The notes under the pieces are model-generated. The model ran no database searches and was not told the origin of the DNA. It saw only the letters and a program-made list of their open reading frames with translations. Shown here one piece after another: positions 1-12,300 of a stretch of 64,000 nucleotides of DNA; position 1 is the first letter of the stretch; each line of letters begins with the position of its first letter. This stretch comes from Bradyrhizobium sp. KBS0727 (GTDB lineage Bacteria; Pseudomonadota; Alphaproteobacteria; Rhizobiales; Xanthobacteraceae). The position numbers were made by a program, and so were the translations under genes. The stretch covers positions 1,483,501 to 1,547,500 of the forward strand of contig NZ_CP042176.1 of assembly GCF_005937885.2 (NCBI RefSeq), written 5' to 3'.

Positions 1-622
1 CGCCAATATCGCAAAAGCCCGCCAGGCCATTGCGGAACAGCAACAGCAAATCGCCCAGCTCGACAACGATCGAATGGCCGATATCACCAAGGATCTGCGC
101 GACACCCAGGCCAAGATGCTGGAGGTAATTCCGAAGGCGATGAACGCCAAGGCAGTGCTCGGCCGCATGGAAATCCGCGCGCCCTATTCCGGGCGCGTGG
201 TGGCCTTGACGGTATTTTCGGTTGGTGGCGTCATTCAGCGGGGCGAGAAGATCCTCGACATCGTGCCCGATCAGGACTCCCTCACGATCGAGGCACAAAT
301 CGCCGTCGAGGACATCAGTGACATCAGGCCGAACATGCGGGCCGAGGTGCATCTGACGGCCTACAAGCAGCGCATCGTCCCGATCATTCATGGCGATGTA
401 ATCCAGATATCGGCCGACCGTCTGACGGACCCGAAGACCAATAATCCGTATTACATTGCCTTTGTCCGGATTGATCAGGCCGAGCTGGAGGCGATGCCCA
501 ACATCAAGCTCTATCCCGGCATGCCTGCAACCGTGATGATCCCGACGATCCAGCGCACGGCGTTCGATTATATCGTTGGACCATTGGTGATGTCATTCAA
601 TCATTCCTTCCGCCAAAAATGA
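1..622 (+). CDS. HlyD-family type I secretion membrane fusion protein (3' part)
   Basis: The reading frame is open from base 2 and runs in from outside the window, so only the C-terminal part (about 206 residues) is present. It starts with a Gln-rich coiled-coil tail (QQQQIAQLDNDRM). Next comes the lipoyl-like half motif IRAPYSGRVVALTVFSVGG, then a beta-barrel segment (PDQDSLTIEAQIAVEDI) and the closing LYPGMPATVMIP motif typical of HlyD/PrtE adaptors. In known T1SS the protein spans the periplasm and links an inner-membrane ABC ATPase to TolC. The ABC ATPase would be expected just upstream, outside the window. It may serve the giant protein downstream or another RTX substrate; the sequence does not decide this. 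Confidence 0.9.
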   Translation, partial: ANIAKARQAIAEQQQQIAQLDNDRMADITKDLRDTQAKMLEVIPKAMNAKAVLGRMEIRAPYSGRVVALTVFSVGGVIQRGEKILDIVPDQDSLTIEAQIAVEDISDIRPNMRAEVHLTAYKQRIVPIIHGDVIQISADRLTDPKTNNPYYIAFVRIDQAELEAMPNIKLYPGMPATVMIPTIQRTAFDYIVGPLVMSFNHSFRQK

Positions 623-843
623 ACCGTCTGGCCGTGGATCGCAATTTCGCTCACTTGAGCCGGTAACGACCGCGGCGTTCCCATGGCAGGTTTTGTCGTA
701 TTTTGTCACGCGACGCCGATTCGATGGCGTCGTCTTGCGTCGGCTCGAAATGGTGTATGCAGCCGAGATTACCAACGGTCGGAATCGTGGATTAATCCGT
801 CCGGAATGGCACTCATCACCTTTCCTCTGCGGCGAACCTAATC

Positions 844-1509
844 ATGGCGGTCTTTATCGCGGTCATCAAAAGAGACGGTGAGGCCACTTACACGGCATCG
901 TTTCCCGATTTTCCGGGGCTTGCGGTGGACGAGCCGACCCTCGACCGATTGCTGGCAAAAGCCGGCGAGGTGCTGGCGCTGCATATCGAAAGATTGCTGG
1001 AGGCCCACCGGGCCATAGCCGTTCCGACGCCTGCCGACGCCATCGAGCGAGGTGATGCATTGCTCCTGGCGGCCGTGCATGTGCCCGACGATATCGGGAT
1101 GGCACATGTTGAGCTTGCGCTCCCGGCGCTTTCGCTGGCCCGGATTGATTCTGTTGCCCGCAGGCTTGGGCTAACTCGTTCGGCCCTGTTCGTTCAGGCC
1201 GTCAATCGCTTGGAGATCGAGACGGCCGTTCCGCGCGACAGACGGGCGGCGGGCCCCGATGGTCCCACACTGTTTGATTTTGTGACGCCGCTGCAATTGA
1301 GGGTTGAGGCATCCGCGACGGCCTATCCGCCGCTTCCTGCAGTGAACCCCCAAGCAGTGAACCCCCAAGCCGCGGAAGAGGGCGCCACGGCGCAAGTTAG
1401 CCTCGTTGATATTGAGGCCGAGCTGGAGCGATTGATCGAAGAATCGTCCGCGCCGAAGCCCGATGCTGCGATTGAGGGCCGGCCGGTCAAAGAAGCGAAA
1501 GGCGAATAG
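844..1509 (+). CDS. HicB-like antitoxin-type protein (orphan)
   Basis: 221 residues. Residues about 1-60 have the HicB partial RNase H-like fold signature (FIAVIKRDGEATYTASFPDFPG, with a DEPTLDRLLAKAGEVLALHIE helix). Residues about 89-125 look like a ribbon-helix-helix DNA-binding segment (VELALPALSLARIDSVARRLGLTRSALFVQAVNRL). HicB proteins neutralise the HicA mRNA interferase and repress their own promoter. No hicA-like small ORF (dsRBD fold with catalytic His) is visible on either side, so this is an orphan or domesticated regulator. The C-terminal tail is long and low-complexity and contains a 15-bp in-frame tandem duplication (1339-1353 and 1354-1368, AVNPQ twice). Family call good; regulatory role inferred. 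Confidence 0.75.
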   Translation: MAVFIAVIKRDGEATYTASFPDFPGLAVDEPTLDRLLAKAGEVLALHIERLLEAHRAIAVPTPADAIERGDALLLAAVHVPDDIGMAHVELALPALSLARIDSVARRLGLTRSALFVQAVNRLEIETAVPRDRRAAGPDGPTLFDFVTPLQLRVEASATAYPPLPAVNPQAVNPQAAEEGATAQVSLVDIEAELERLIEESSAPKPDAAIEGRPVKEAKGE

Positions 1510-1595
1510 TCAAAAAGCATGTTCGCAGCCTGCGAAGTGAATGGGTTGACGGGGTTCTCGCCCGGATTGGAAAGCCTTTCATCTCGGGGCGCTGC

Positions 1596-2063
1596 GTGCG
1601 ATCGCTTGTTGCTCTCGGGTTCGTTGCCGCATTGACGGGCTGCGGGATCTCCCGCCAGGTGGAACAGGAGGGCACCGAGTCGGCGGCGCTGAACTTGAAC
1701 CAAGCGCTCGCCGAGTGCCGCAATGGGTATCCGGACCAGATTACCCAGGCCGTCGCTCGTGCGACTTGCGTAATCAAAGCAACAGAGCCGCTGCGGCCGC
1801 TATTGCCATTTCCAGAACTGCTCGATCGGGAAAACGACTTGCGAAAATCGCTGGCGGCGCAGGTCCAAAGCGGTAGCATGTCGCTTCTGGAGCGGAACCT
1901 CCAGATGACCAAATTCCACGCCAGTCTGCTCGTAGAGGAAAACAGTCGGTTGAAGGAAAAACCCACTGAAGTTGCGCCAGCTGTATTGGGCGCGACGCAA
2001 TGGCGGTTGTCCAACTCTGACGGCTGTACATCACTGGGCGGGAATACCGCGAACTGCTTTTGA
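1596..2063 (+). CDS. Small putative lipoprotein
   Basis: 155 residues from a GTG start; no ATG precedes it in frame. The N-terminus MRSLVALGFVAALTGCGIS is a short lipoprotein signal peptide with lipobox LTGC, cleaved before Cys16. The mature part is alpha-helical and polar, with a segment LLERNLQMTKFHASLLVEENSRLKEK that could form a coiled coil. It ends in a Cys-containing tail (SDGCTSLGGNTANCF). I do not recognise a family. It would be anchored in the inner or outer membrane by lipidation. It follows the HicB-like gene by 86 bases on the same strand with no strong ribosome binding site, so the exact start is uncertain. Confidence 0.55.
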   Translation: MRSLVALGFVAALTGCGISRQVEQEGTESAALNLNQALAECRNGYPDQITQAVARATCVIKATEPLRPLLPFPELLDRENDLRKSLAAQVQSGSMSLLERNLQMTKFHASLLVEENSRLKEKPTEVAPAVLGATQWRLSNSDGCTSLGGNTANCF

Positions 2064-2260
2064 TTTTGGCCGCGGCCCTGTTTGAAGCTATCGACCAGAG
2101 GGAAAATGTGATGGAGCTTACCGTCACGCCCTGTGTTGAAGATGCGAAGGCAGGGCCGATTTTAGCATCGATGGCTGCACGCTGATTTTGCGCGACCTGC
2201 CCAGCCAACAGACGCTAGTACATTTCAGAACCGGCTTGCTGCGAACGGCAACCTTCGACG

Positions 2261-2291
2261 CGCCGACCGATCATAATGCTGTTGGTCGGCG
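2261..2291. other. 8-bp perfect stem-loop
   Basis: CGCCGACC (2261-2268) and GGTCGGCG (2284-2291) are exact reverse complements separated by 15 bases. The element lies 198 bases after the lipoprotein stop and 68 bases before the next gene. No T-run follows, so it is not a classical intrinsic terminator; it could be an operator or an mRNA structure. Confidence 0.35.
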
Positions 2292-2358
2292 TTGCAGATT
2301 TCGGAAAACAAGAGTTCAATGACCCGCTAGCGCATTCTTTAGCGTGGAGCAGGTAATT

Positions 2359-2589
2359 ATGAGCAAAGCGATTGAACACATCGTTGCGGGATATTCGACC
2401 CTTAAAAATCGAGAGGCCTTAGAGGAAATACGGGACCATCGCCGGCGGCTACTGATGAAAAATCGGATGAGCGCTGCTAATTCCGGCTTTAACCTGGATC
2501 GGATCGCCAGCGATCTTCAGGAAGAGATAAGCATCGTCGAGGCTGCGTTATCAAGATTTCAGGATCGAGGATCCAATGAGCTTGGCTGA
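2359..2589 (+). CDS. Small helical protein of unknown function
   Basis: 76 residues starting at MSKAIEHIVAGYSTLKNREAL. I prefer this ATG to the GTG 15 bases upstream because GGAG at 2346-2349 is a Shine-Dalgarno sequence at a good distance (9 bases). The protein is charged and predicted helical throughout (EEIRDHRRRLLMKNRM, DLQEEISIVEAALSRFQD), with no signal peptide, membrane segment or cysteine. I do not recognise the family. It stands alone between two non-coding stretches. Confidence 0.5.
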   Translation: MSKAIEHIVAGYSTLKNREALEEIRDHRRRLLMKNRMSAANSGFNLDRIASDLQEEISIVEAALSRFQDRGSNELG

Positions 2590-3356
2590 GCAATCGCTGC
2601 CAAGTTAGACGACGGTTTGCTATTCCCAATGAGAATTCGTCAATCAGGCAGCTTTTGATGCCATTGCAGATGGAGGCGTCGGTCAGCCTTGCGGCGATGT
2701 GCCACTCGCCAGTGGAAAACCCAACTGCGTGTTTCTTCAAGACCTTGATGATCTGCCTTTTTGCGAACCTGCCCTTACGCGTGGTCTAGCTCCTCGGTGG
2801 AAAACGGGATCCTGATTTAGAATCGAGGGCACCTCAGCAGAGCAGGTCACGCGTGCTATCTAATTGAAGCAGAAGTGAAATCGAACGAAGTTGTGCCCGA
2901 GGTTTTTTGCTCGCGATGGGATCGCGGCGTGACTTCCCATACCGGCATGCTGCGCGGGACTCGGGATTCGATTGAGCAGACAAGTTTTGCTTGTGGAGCG
3001 GTTGCGATGGTGTCATATTTGTTTCAACAAATTTCTGCAGGCTGCGCGGCAATTACTCCCGCGAAACTCCTTTCTGGTAGGGAGGCTGCATTGGAAGCTT
3101 TTTCTTTTTATAAAAATTTTCCGTGTTGGCGTTCAGCTAATTTTCGGCTCGCTGATTTTCAGTTTGTTGTTTCTCGAATTCCGAATTCGTTGCCAGGCGG
3201 CTTCGCCGCCAACAGAACCCCACGAACCTTCCTGCACTCGCCTCGCTCTTGACGTCCGGTCCCAGGGGCTCGTTGAGCCCGTGGCCCGTTGTTGTTGCCT
3301 TTTTTGAGTTGTTTGCACGCCGTTAGATTTTGAAAGTCCATTCAGGGGGCATTCCC
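2590..3356. other. Long non-coding leader before the giant gene
   Basis: 767 bases without a convincing gene; the short ORFs here lack ribosome binding sites and family features. It contains an AT-rich patch at about 3095-3140 in otherwise GC-rich DNA, which may hold the promoter of the giant gene. A perfect 6-bp hairpin GGGCTC/GAGCCC sits at 3266-3280, about 90 bases before the start codon. The segment probably acts as promoter and 5' untranslated region; no regulator site could be identified. Confidence 0.4.
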
Positions 3357-6300
3357 ATGGGGAAGGCTTGGCGCTGGGGTAAGTATTCATTCAAGCGAAC
3401 CGGCTTGGATGCGGTGCTCGATAAGGTCGTGCGCGAATTTTTCGCCGGCGACAATCGGCCCCAGAAACCGCGACGGATCGGCGGCGCGGGCGCACCGAAG
3501 AAACCGCAACGCCAAAGTTTTACTCTGGAAGCCATCGAGCCACGGCTGCTGCTGTCGGCAGATTTGACGTACGGCGCTCCCGGCAGCATACCGGGCGACA
3601 TCACCAGTGCGGTGGACGTCGGCAATTACATCAGTTCGCTGACCGCGACGACCTTCGTGCTCAAGGCCGAAGAGAGCGGCGGCAACGCTTTTTGGAACCT
3701 CTATGGGACCGGCCTGGATGGCACCGGACCGTTGGCGCTTGCTGCGTCCAAGCAGATTACCTCGGCGCTCGACCTTGATGTGAATATCAAGCGGGACGAT
3801 TTCGGCGTTAGCAATTCGAAGATCAGCCTGATCGATTTCGTCGGCGATAAGGTGACCGTCGATACCGACAGCCTGTCGGTACTCAACACCAGATTTGCAG
3901 GTACGCAGATCAACATCGACTTTAATGGTGGCAAGGACATCGATCTCGGTGCGCTGATCGGCGTCGCGCTACCGCTTTCCCTCGGCAACGATCAGGTGGC
4001 GCTCAGCGGCAACGGTGGAACCTTCAGCGGGCATGACTTCACGTTGCACAGTACCTCGGACATCGTGAACGATGCCAGCGGGTTGCAGATTACGGACGCA
4101 GGCGGGTCGTTCCAAGTCGTGTCCGACTCGAAGGTCACCATCGACCAAGGCTCGGCAATCACCGCCGCCAACATCACCTTGAAGGCCGATTCCAAGAGCA
4201 CGGGTGGGTTGTTCCAGGGCTTACTCGCCGACGCGAAAAGCGGAGTTACGCTCGATAATGCGACCCTTACCGCCAGTGGCGGTGCGGTCCAGCTACTGGC
4301 CCATTCCGACGCTACCTTCACCGAGAGCGGCGACACATTTTTCAGCAACGGTGCCGCCGGCACCGCTGTGGTCAGCTTCGGCGATGCGCTTGTCGATGTG
4401 AAATCCGGTGCGGTTGTCCACGCGAAGGATGTCACCATCGACGCGACGGTAAAGGACGATATTACCGCGAACACCGATTCGGCCACCGCCGCCTTCAAGG
4501 CCGTTGTTGTCACTGTGATCGACAACCCCGAAGTAAAGCTCGCGGGAAGCTTCGATCTGACCGGATCCTTCAGTGCTACGGCATCGTCCGACGTCACGAT
4601 CGTTGCGACGACCGCCCCCAAAGACGGCGGCGCTTCCACCTCTGATGCTGCGGTTGCCGTGTCCGTGGTCAAGAGCGACCCGAAAATCACCGTGACCGGC
4701 GGCGCGATCAATGCCGGCGGGTCGGTCCTGATTGCGGCCAACAACAAGGTCGATGTCAATGACGCGGCTGCCGGCGACAAAGGCGGCTCGGACGGCCATG
4801 GTGCAGGCGCGAAGGGCGCCGCGGTAGGCGTCACGGTTCTGTGGGGCGACACCTCGGCCGGCATCACCGGCGGGACCGTGCAGGGCGCCGGCGTCACGCT
4901 CTCCGCGACCAGTGACCGCACCGCGACAACGCTCGCTGTTGCAACCGGAGGCGGTTCCGACGACGGCGATCCTTCCAATCAGTCCAAGCAGCGTCTCGCC
5001 GATCCCAATCCCAACAAGGCCAGCGACGGCAAGTCCGTCGACAAGGCCAAAACCAGCGACGGCGCTCTGCCATTCGCTGCGGGAGTTTCCGTCGGCGTCG
5101 TCACTGGCGATACCACTGCATCGATTACCGGCGGCACTGTGATCGCTACCGGCGTGACCGACATCGGCGTCATCGCAAGCGGCAAGCACACCGTGGCCAC
5201 GACCGCCGACGGATCGAACAAGACCGATAATTCCGGCACGGCGGTCGGCGTTGCGGTAGCGATTCAGGTCGTCGACAGCAATAGTGCGGCCTCGATCGGC
5301 GGCACGGCCAGTCTCACGGCCGCGCATGTCAACGTGACGGGCGAGATGCCGACCAGCACGTTCGACGCGAAGGCGACGGCAGGCGCCAGTGGATCCGGCA
5401 TATCGGTCGCCGGCGCTCTCGCAATCAACGTCGCAACGCTCGACGCGAACGCTTTGGTCAGTTCCGGCCCGGTGGACGTGCATGGTGCTGATGTAGCGCT
5501 AACGGCCAGTTCGACGCTGACCAATACCGCCGAGGCCCTCGGCAAGTCGGAGACCAGTGGAAACGTCGGCGTCGGGGCCGCCGTGGCCCTCAACATCGTC
5601 AATGACACCACGGTTGCGGCGATCGCCGACGGCGCAAACCTTTTGTCGGCACATGATCTTGGCCTGTCTGCGACCGCGGTCGATACCATCGCTACGACTT
5701 CGGAGGCGGGTTCTTCCGGCGGCACCGCGGTTTCGCCGAGTGTCGCGATCACGCTTGCCAATATCAATACCAAGGCATTTGTCGGAACTGGCAGCCCGCT
5801 GACCCTAAGCGGCAAGTTGTCCGTTACAGCGATACAAACCGCCAATGTGACAGAGACCAACGCCAAAGCGGATGCGGCTAGTTCTAGCACTGCGGCGATC
5901 GGGGCTTCGCTGGCATTGGCGATCATCGACGATTCGGTGACCGCGTCGATCTCGCGCAATGTCAGTGCCGCTGGCGATATCGACGTCAGCGCTATCGGAT
6001 CCGCTTCGGCCGACACCGAGGCCAGCGCCAGCGCCGCCGGCGCCAAGGACAAAGACCAGAACGCCGCCGACGGCGAAGGCGATGTCAACAAAAAGGGCGA
6101 TGACCAACTCGCGCTCGGCAACAGCCGCGCGCAAAGCGATAATGGCGGCGACGCCACGAAGGCATCCGGCAAGAGCAACACGCCCGATGCTTCCACCGGC
6201 GACAAGGATACCGGCGGTAGCGGCAACTCCAAGGTTCAGGTCGCGGCCGCGGTCGCCTTCGACATGCTCACCACGTCCTCGCAGGCACTGTTCCTTGGTG

Positions 6301-9300
6301 CCCCGTCGATCACATCTACCGGCGGTAGGGTGTCGCTGAAGAGCTCGGCCAATACCGACGCGAAGAAGACCAAGGCAGACGGCACGGCGACGGACGCTTC
6401 GTCGGCTGGCATTGCGGCCGCCGTGGCGATCAACCTCGTGGACATTACCAACAAGGCGTCGACCGGAACGGCGACGGTCGTTGCGCAAACCGGCCTCGAC
6501 ATCGAAGCGACGATGACGAACCTGTCGGGAGACCAGACTCACGAGATCGTCAGCGAAGCCAATTCGGGTGCGACCGGCAACGACAAAGTCAGCGTTGCCG
6601 GTGCTCTGGCGCTGAACATCGTTCACAACAACACCGAAGCTTCCGTAAGTGGCGGATCGGTCACGGTGAACGGTGGTCCGATCACAATTAAGGCGATCAA
6701 TACCGAGGTGGATGACGCCAAAGCCGACTCGGAAGCCGAGGCCGGGAAGGTCGGTGTGGGTGCCTCAGTTGCACTCAATCTGCTGCTGTCGAGCCACACA
6801 ACCGCGCAGGTCGCCGACGGTGCGAGCTTTACGGGGAGCAATCTTGGTACTGTCGAAGTCAGTTCGGATTCGGAGCGCACGGTAAAGACCAAGGTCGACG
6901 GCGGTTCGCAAGGCGAAATTTCGATCACGCCGGCGGTCGCATTGGCGCTCGACTTGGATGATAAGTCGACCGCGCGCATCGGTACCGGCACCGGCTCCCT
7001 CTCGGGTAGCGGAACCGTCACGGTCGAGGCCAAACATACGGCGGACTACAATGAAACCGAGGCAAAAGTGGCCGCCGCAGGGAGCAAAGCGGCTATCGGC
7101 GCAGGTGTGTCGATCGTAGTCGTCGATGGCTGGGCCACAACCTCGGAAGTGGACCGGGGCGTCACTGGAAGCCAGGTCAGCATTCTTGCTACTTCCGATT
7201 TCGAGAGCACGGTTGCGGCCAGCGCCAGCGCCAAGGGCGGCAGCACGACTGACAAGAAGGGCAATGAAAAGACCGACGATCAGCTGCAGAACAACAGCAA
7301 CACCAGCGGTGCCGGTGCGCCCACCACCAACACGTCACAGAACAGCGGCGCCGATGCTAACGGCCAATCAAGCGGCCAGTCGGGTGCAGGCGGCAGCAGT
7401 GTCGGCATCGCGGCGAGCGTCGCAGTGGACGTGGTATCCGTAAGCAATACCGCGGCGATCGGCGACAACACGACGGTTACGGCCACGAGCGGCTTGCTTA
7501 AGGTCAGCGCGTCGAACAATGTCGACGCCAAAGCGAAGAGCGACAGCACTGCCATTGACAAGGACGGCAGCGTCAATATTGCCGCGGCGTTCTCGCTCAA
7601 CTCCATCTCCAACACGAATACCGCGAAGATAGGCGCAGGCGCAATCGCCAGCGGCAACGGCATTACCGTCGAAGCGATTACGCCTGACACGAATGATATC
7701 TCATCGCGCGCCCTCTCTGCGGCCGGTAATAAAAGTGGTAATGTCGCCATCGCTGGCGTCGCCGCCATCAATGTCGTGGATTCAGAAACCAGGGCCTACA
7801 CCGGCGACGGGTCGCATCTGCACGGCGGCGCGGGTGAGGTCGACATCACGGCTCGGCACGACCTGCGCACCCAGGCACTGGCCGCGTCGGCGGGCTTCTC
7901 GGGCGGTGGTGCCGGCATCGGCGTCGCCGTGGCGATCAACGTTGTAGGCACGGGTACTGGCGGGTCGCATACGACCGCCAGCATTGGCGATCCCACAGGC
8001 AATGGCTCCGCCGCTACCGTCGACGGTACGGGCGCCGTAAACGTCACGGCCCAGCACACCCTTAACCCCCTGGACGTCGACTTCAGTGATCTTCCAAGTG
8101 TCATCAGCTCAAAGCTGAGCAGCGTCAGCATTCCGCTGACCTCGATCGCGCTGGCCGCGGGCGGAAGCACGGGCAGCAGCAAGCCGGGCCTCGCCGGATC
8201 CGCGAGCATCAACGTGTACGACACCACGACGCAGGCGTTCGTCGACAGCAACGCAACCGTCGGCCAGGGCCTTTCGCACAACGCATCGCTGACAGTGTCG
8301 GCTACCGACACGACGACGGTTAAGTCCGCCGCAGGTTCGGCGGGCGTCGGGGTGAGTGGTGCAGGAATTGGGGCTGGCCTGGACCTGTCGATCATCAACA
8401 AGGACACCCGTGCCTATATTGGCCAGAGTGCACATGTTACGACGACCGGCTTGACTTCGATAACGGCAACTTCGAGCGAGGACATCCTCTCCATCTCTGC
8501 CAATGCCGGTATCGGAGGCAGCGGACCGGGCGTGGCGGCATCTGCTTCGGTGGAGGTGCTCACGACGCAGACGCGTGCCTACATCGACGGCGGAGCGCTG
8601 GTTACGCAGGTTGGCAGCGTGAACATCGACGCCAGCGACACCATGAATATGGTGATGGTAGCCGGCTCGATTGGCTTTGGCAGCAGTGTAGGTGCTGGCG
8701 CCGCGGTTACGACGCTTGTTCAGAACGATACGGTTGAGGCCTATATCGGCCAGAGCGCGCAGGTCACGGCGTTAGCGGGGCCCATCACCATCAACGCGCA
8801 TTCTACCGAGACGGAAGCGGCCATCGGCGCCGCAGGCGCTGGCTCCTCGGGAAGCTTCGCGTTTGCCGGCGCCGGCGTGATCAATGTCCTGACCGAGAAT
8901 ACGCGCGCGTTCGTGGACCGGTCGGCTACCGTCAATGCCGCCGGCGACCTTACGGTCCACGCAGACGATCAGACCAAATTCGTGTCGGTGGCAGGCAACC
9001 TCGCCGTCTCCGCCGGGTCAGCGGCCGGCGCGGGGGCAGCGGTTGCGGTGGTCAACAAGCACACCGATGCCTTCATCGAGTCCAATGTATCGTCGACCGT
9101 CGGCGGCAATATCGACGTAAAGGCGACATCGAAGGAGACGATCACCGCCATCGGCGCCGGCATCTCGGCCAGCGGCAACGTTGCGGTCACCGTCGACGCC
9201 GCGGTCGATGTGCTGAACGTCGACACGCGTGCCTTTATCGGCGACGATCCCGACGACGCCAACCCCAGCGCCGGCGCAGGCAATGTCCACGCCAACGGCT

Positions 9301-12300
9301 CGATCGCGATCGAGGCTGACGAGCGCACCGAGCTTAATGCCATCGTCGGTGTGGTCGGCTTCTCCGGCTCCGCCGCGATTACCGCGGGTGCCGTCGTCAC
9401 CGTTACCAACAAGCACACCGAAGCCTTCGTCGGCAGCGGGGCCATCGTGTCCGCTTCAGGCAACCAGGCGATTTTTGCTGCGACAGGTCATCTGAACCCT
9501 GTGACGTCGAGCGACGGTGGGGCGCAGGGCAAGATCGACACCGGCACCGTCAACGGCTCGCCCAACGCCGACAGCCTCGCGTCGCAAGGCCGGGTAGTGT
9601 CGCCGGGTGTCAGCAATGCCAACGCACCGACGGTGGCAGACGACGGCGGAAATGCGCGTCCGAACAACCCGGGGACCAGCAGCAGCATGCTGGGCGGCAA
9701 GGTCGTTCTGCAGCCGCTCGCCACCAGCCAGACCGGCGTCTCGATTACCGCGACCAACTATGATCAGATCAATGGCCTGGCGGCGGGCATCGCCGGTGCT
9801 GGTTCGGCCGCCGTTGCGCTCAGTGCTGTCGTCAACTCCATTAACGACACGACGACAGCCTCGGTAGCGGCGAACGCGCAAGTCACTGCGAGCGCTGGTG
9901 ATGTCAACATCAGCGCTGCCAGCGACGTACACCACCTTGCGGTTGCAGCTTCGCTGGCCGTCTCGGGCGGCGGCGCCGTTGCGCCTGCAGTCGATGTTAC
10001 GGTAATCAGCAACACTACCACTGCGTCAGCCGAGGCAGATTCGGTGGTCACTGCCTCCGCGGGCAACATCGTGGTCGATGCCAACGCGAAGGAAGACATG
10101 CTGCTGGTCGGCTTCGGCATCGCCGGCGCCACGGTCGGCATCGGCGGAGCGGTCAGTGTGCTGGTGGTCAACAACACGACCACCGCGAAGATTGCCGGCA
10201 CGGCCGACGCGTGGGGTAACGTTGTCGTGCATTCAACCGACGATACCGACATCACAATCGTCGACGGCGCGGGCGGCTTCGGACTGGGCGGCGCGGGCGC
10301 GTCGGTCGGCGTCATCAGCCTCAGCAAGACGACCGAAGCCTACATTGCGAATACGGCGGCAGATCACGCGATCGTGCATGCGGGTGGCCATGACACCGGC
10401 GCGACCGGCATGGTCGGTACGCTGACCGGCGGCGAGAGCGCCAGCGGTTTCGACACAGCGAGCGTCAAGGGCGTGCTCGTCGAGGCGCAATCGCATGAGC
10501 AGGTGTTCCATCTCAACGTTGCGGCCGGTGGTGGCTTCATCGGCCTGGCCGGCGGCGTCACGGTCACCACGTTGGCGGGTAACACCCATGCCTATATCGA
10601 CAACGCCGACGTCAACTGGACGAACAACCTGGGTACCGATGGCGATCAATCGGTGTGGGTGAATGCCGGCGACGAGGCACGCGTAGCCACATTCGCCGGA
10701 GGCATCGCCGGCGGTGCCGGGGCGATGGCCGGTGCCGTCGACATCGGCGTGATGCGCAACAACATCAACGCCGAGATCAAGTCGGGAGCCCGCGTCGCGG
10801 CCAACCGCGACGTCAAGGTCAACGCCCTGGGTATCAAGGACATCGACAGCATCGCCGCGAGTGGCGCCGGTGGCATCGTCGGCCTCGCCGCGTCGGTTAG
10901 CGTGTGGTCGGTGGGGCAGCAACTCAGCAGCAACTACAAAGGCGATGGCGGCGCGCCGTCGAATTCGCTCGAACACGGCGGCAGTACAGCCGACAGCGAC
11001 GCCACGAAGCAGGGCTCGGATGCGAGTGGCCAACTTGCCAACTCGGTTAGCGGCACCGGGGGAAAGTTCGGCTCGGCCGACGTCAATCCTGGCGGCAACA
11101 CCGTCCACCTGGCTGCCGGCAATCGCCTGGGCACTGGCTCGAAGGTGACCTACTACGACGGCGGATCGGCAGCCGGCAACCTCAACAACGGGCAGACCTA
11201 CTTCGTCCGCGACACCGGCGACCACCAGACCTTCAAACTGTACAACAGCTTTGACGACGCCAAGAATGACGTCGGCGCGGTCGACATCACGTCCTCTGGT
11301 GGCGCGAACCAGTCCATCGTCGGCAACGTCGGTCTCACCAACGGCAGCACGGATCCGGGCACCGCGTCCAACTCGCAGGACCGCACGTCCGCGATCTCCT
11401 ATCAAGCGCTCAACGGCACGGGCGGTTTCTCTACCAAAGCACCGAATCAGACCTCGCTGGGAAGCGCGTTGATCGGGCCGACAGTAGGTACTAACGCGGC
11501 GATCGGCGGAAGCGCCCAAGTCAACACCGGCACCGGCGACATTACGGTCAATGCCGTTGAGAATCTGCACATGACCACGACGCAGGGCGGCGTCGCAATC
11601 GGCGGCCTCGGCATCGGCGCGGGTATCGGTGTTCTCAACATTGCCTCCAACGTATCGGCCACCGCAGGCGGCACGCTATCGGCGGGCGGCGCAATCAACA
11701 TCCACGCTGACCTTTACGAAAAAGTGAACGAGGTCGCGTTCGCCGCCGCTGGCGGTGTTATCGGCTTGGGTGCCGGCGTCGCGGTGATCAGCGACAGCAG
11801 CACGACCACCGCCGGGTTGAGCAATAATGCCGTGGTGCACAAGGCCTCGGCTATCGACATTCATGCCAACGCCAAGCAAGACATCACGGTTCTTTCCGTC
11901 GGCGTGACCATCGGAGGTCTGGCCGCTGGCGCGTCATTTACCAAGGTCGACGTGCATAACGACGGCGCCACGGACGTGCTCGCCTTCATCGGCGACAATG
12001 TATCGATCGGCCAGGCGGCAGGCGACAGCGTCGGTAGCGTGACCGTGGATGCCGACTCCACCGTGCTTGTCGATGCGCATTCCTTCGGTCTGTCCGGGGG
12101 CGGCATCGCGCTCACCGCCAATTTCGCGTTCGTCACTGTTACGCCCGATGTGGTTGCCACGGTCGGCGACGGTGCCACCGGTGCCAACATCACGCTGAAT
12201 GGCAGCGGCGACCTGAAGGTCTCCTCCTCATCGACCGACAATCTCGACGCCACCGTCACCGGCGTTAGTGTTGGTGGTGTTGCGGCCGGCTTGTCTTACT

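Noticed and set aside
2875..3252. 125-codon plus-strand frame before the giant gene
   Set aside because: Composition is not protein-like (SRIPNSLPGGFAANRTPRTF), no ribosome binding site, and the AT-rich patch falls inside it.
3266..3280. GGGCTC/GAGCCC hairpin as intrinsic terminator
   Set aside because: The stem is only 6 bp and the T-run comes about 18 bases later, so it does not meet the form of an intrinsic terminator.
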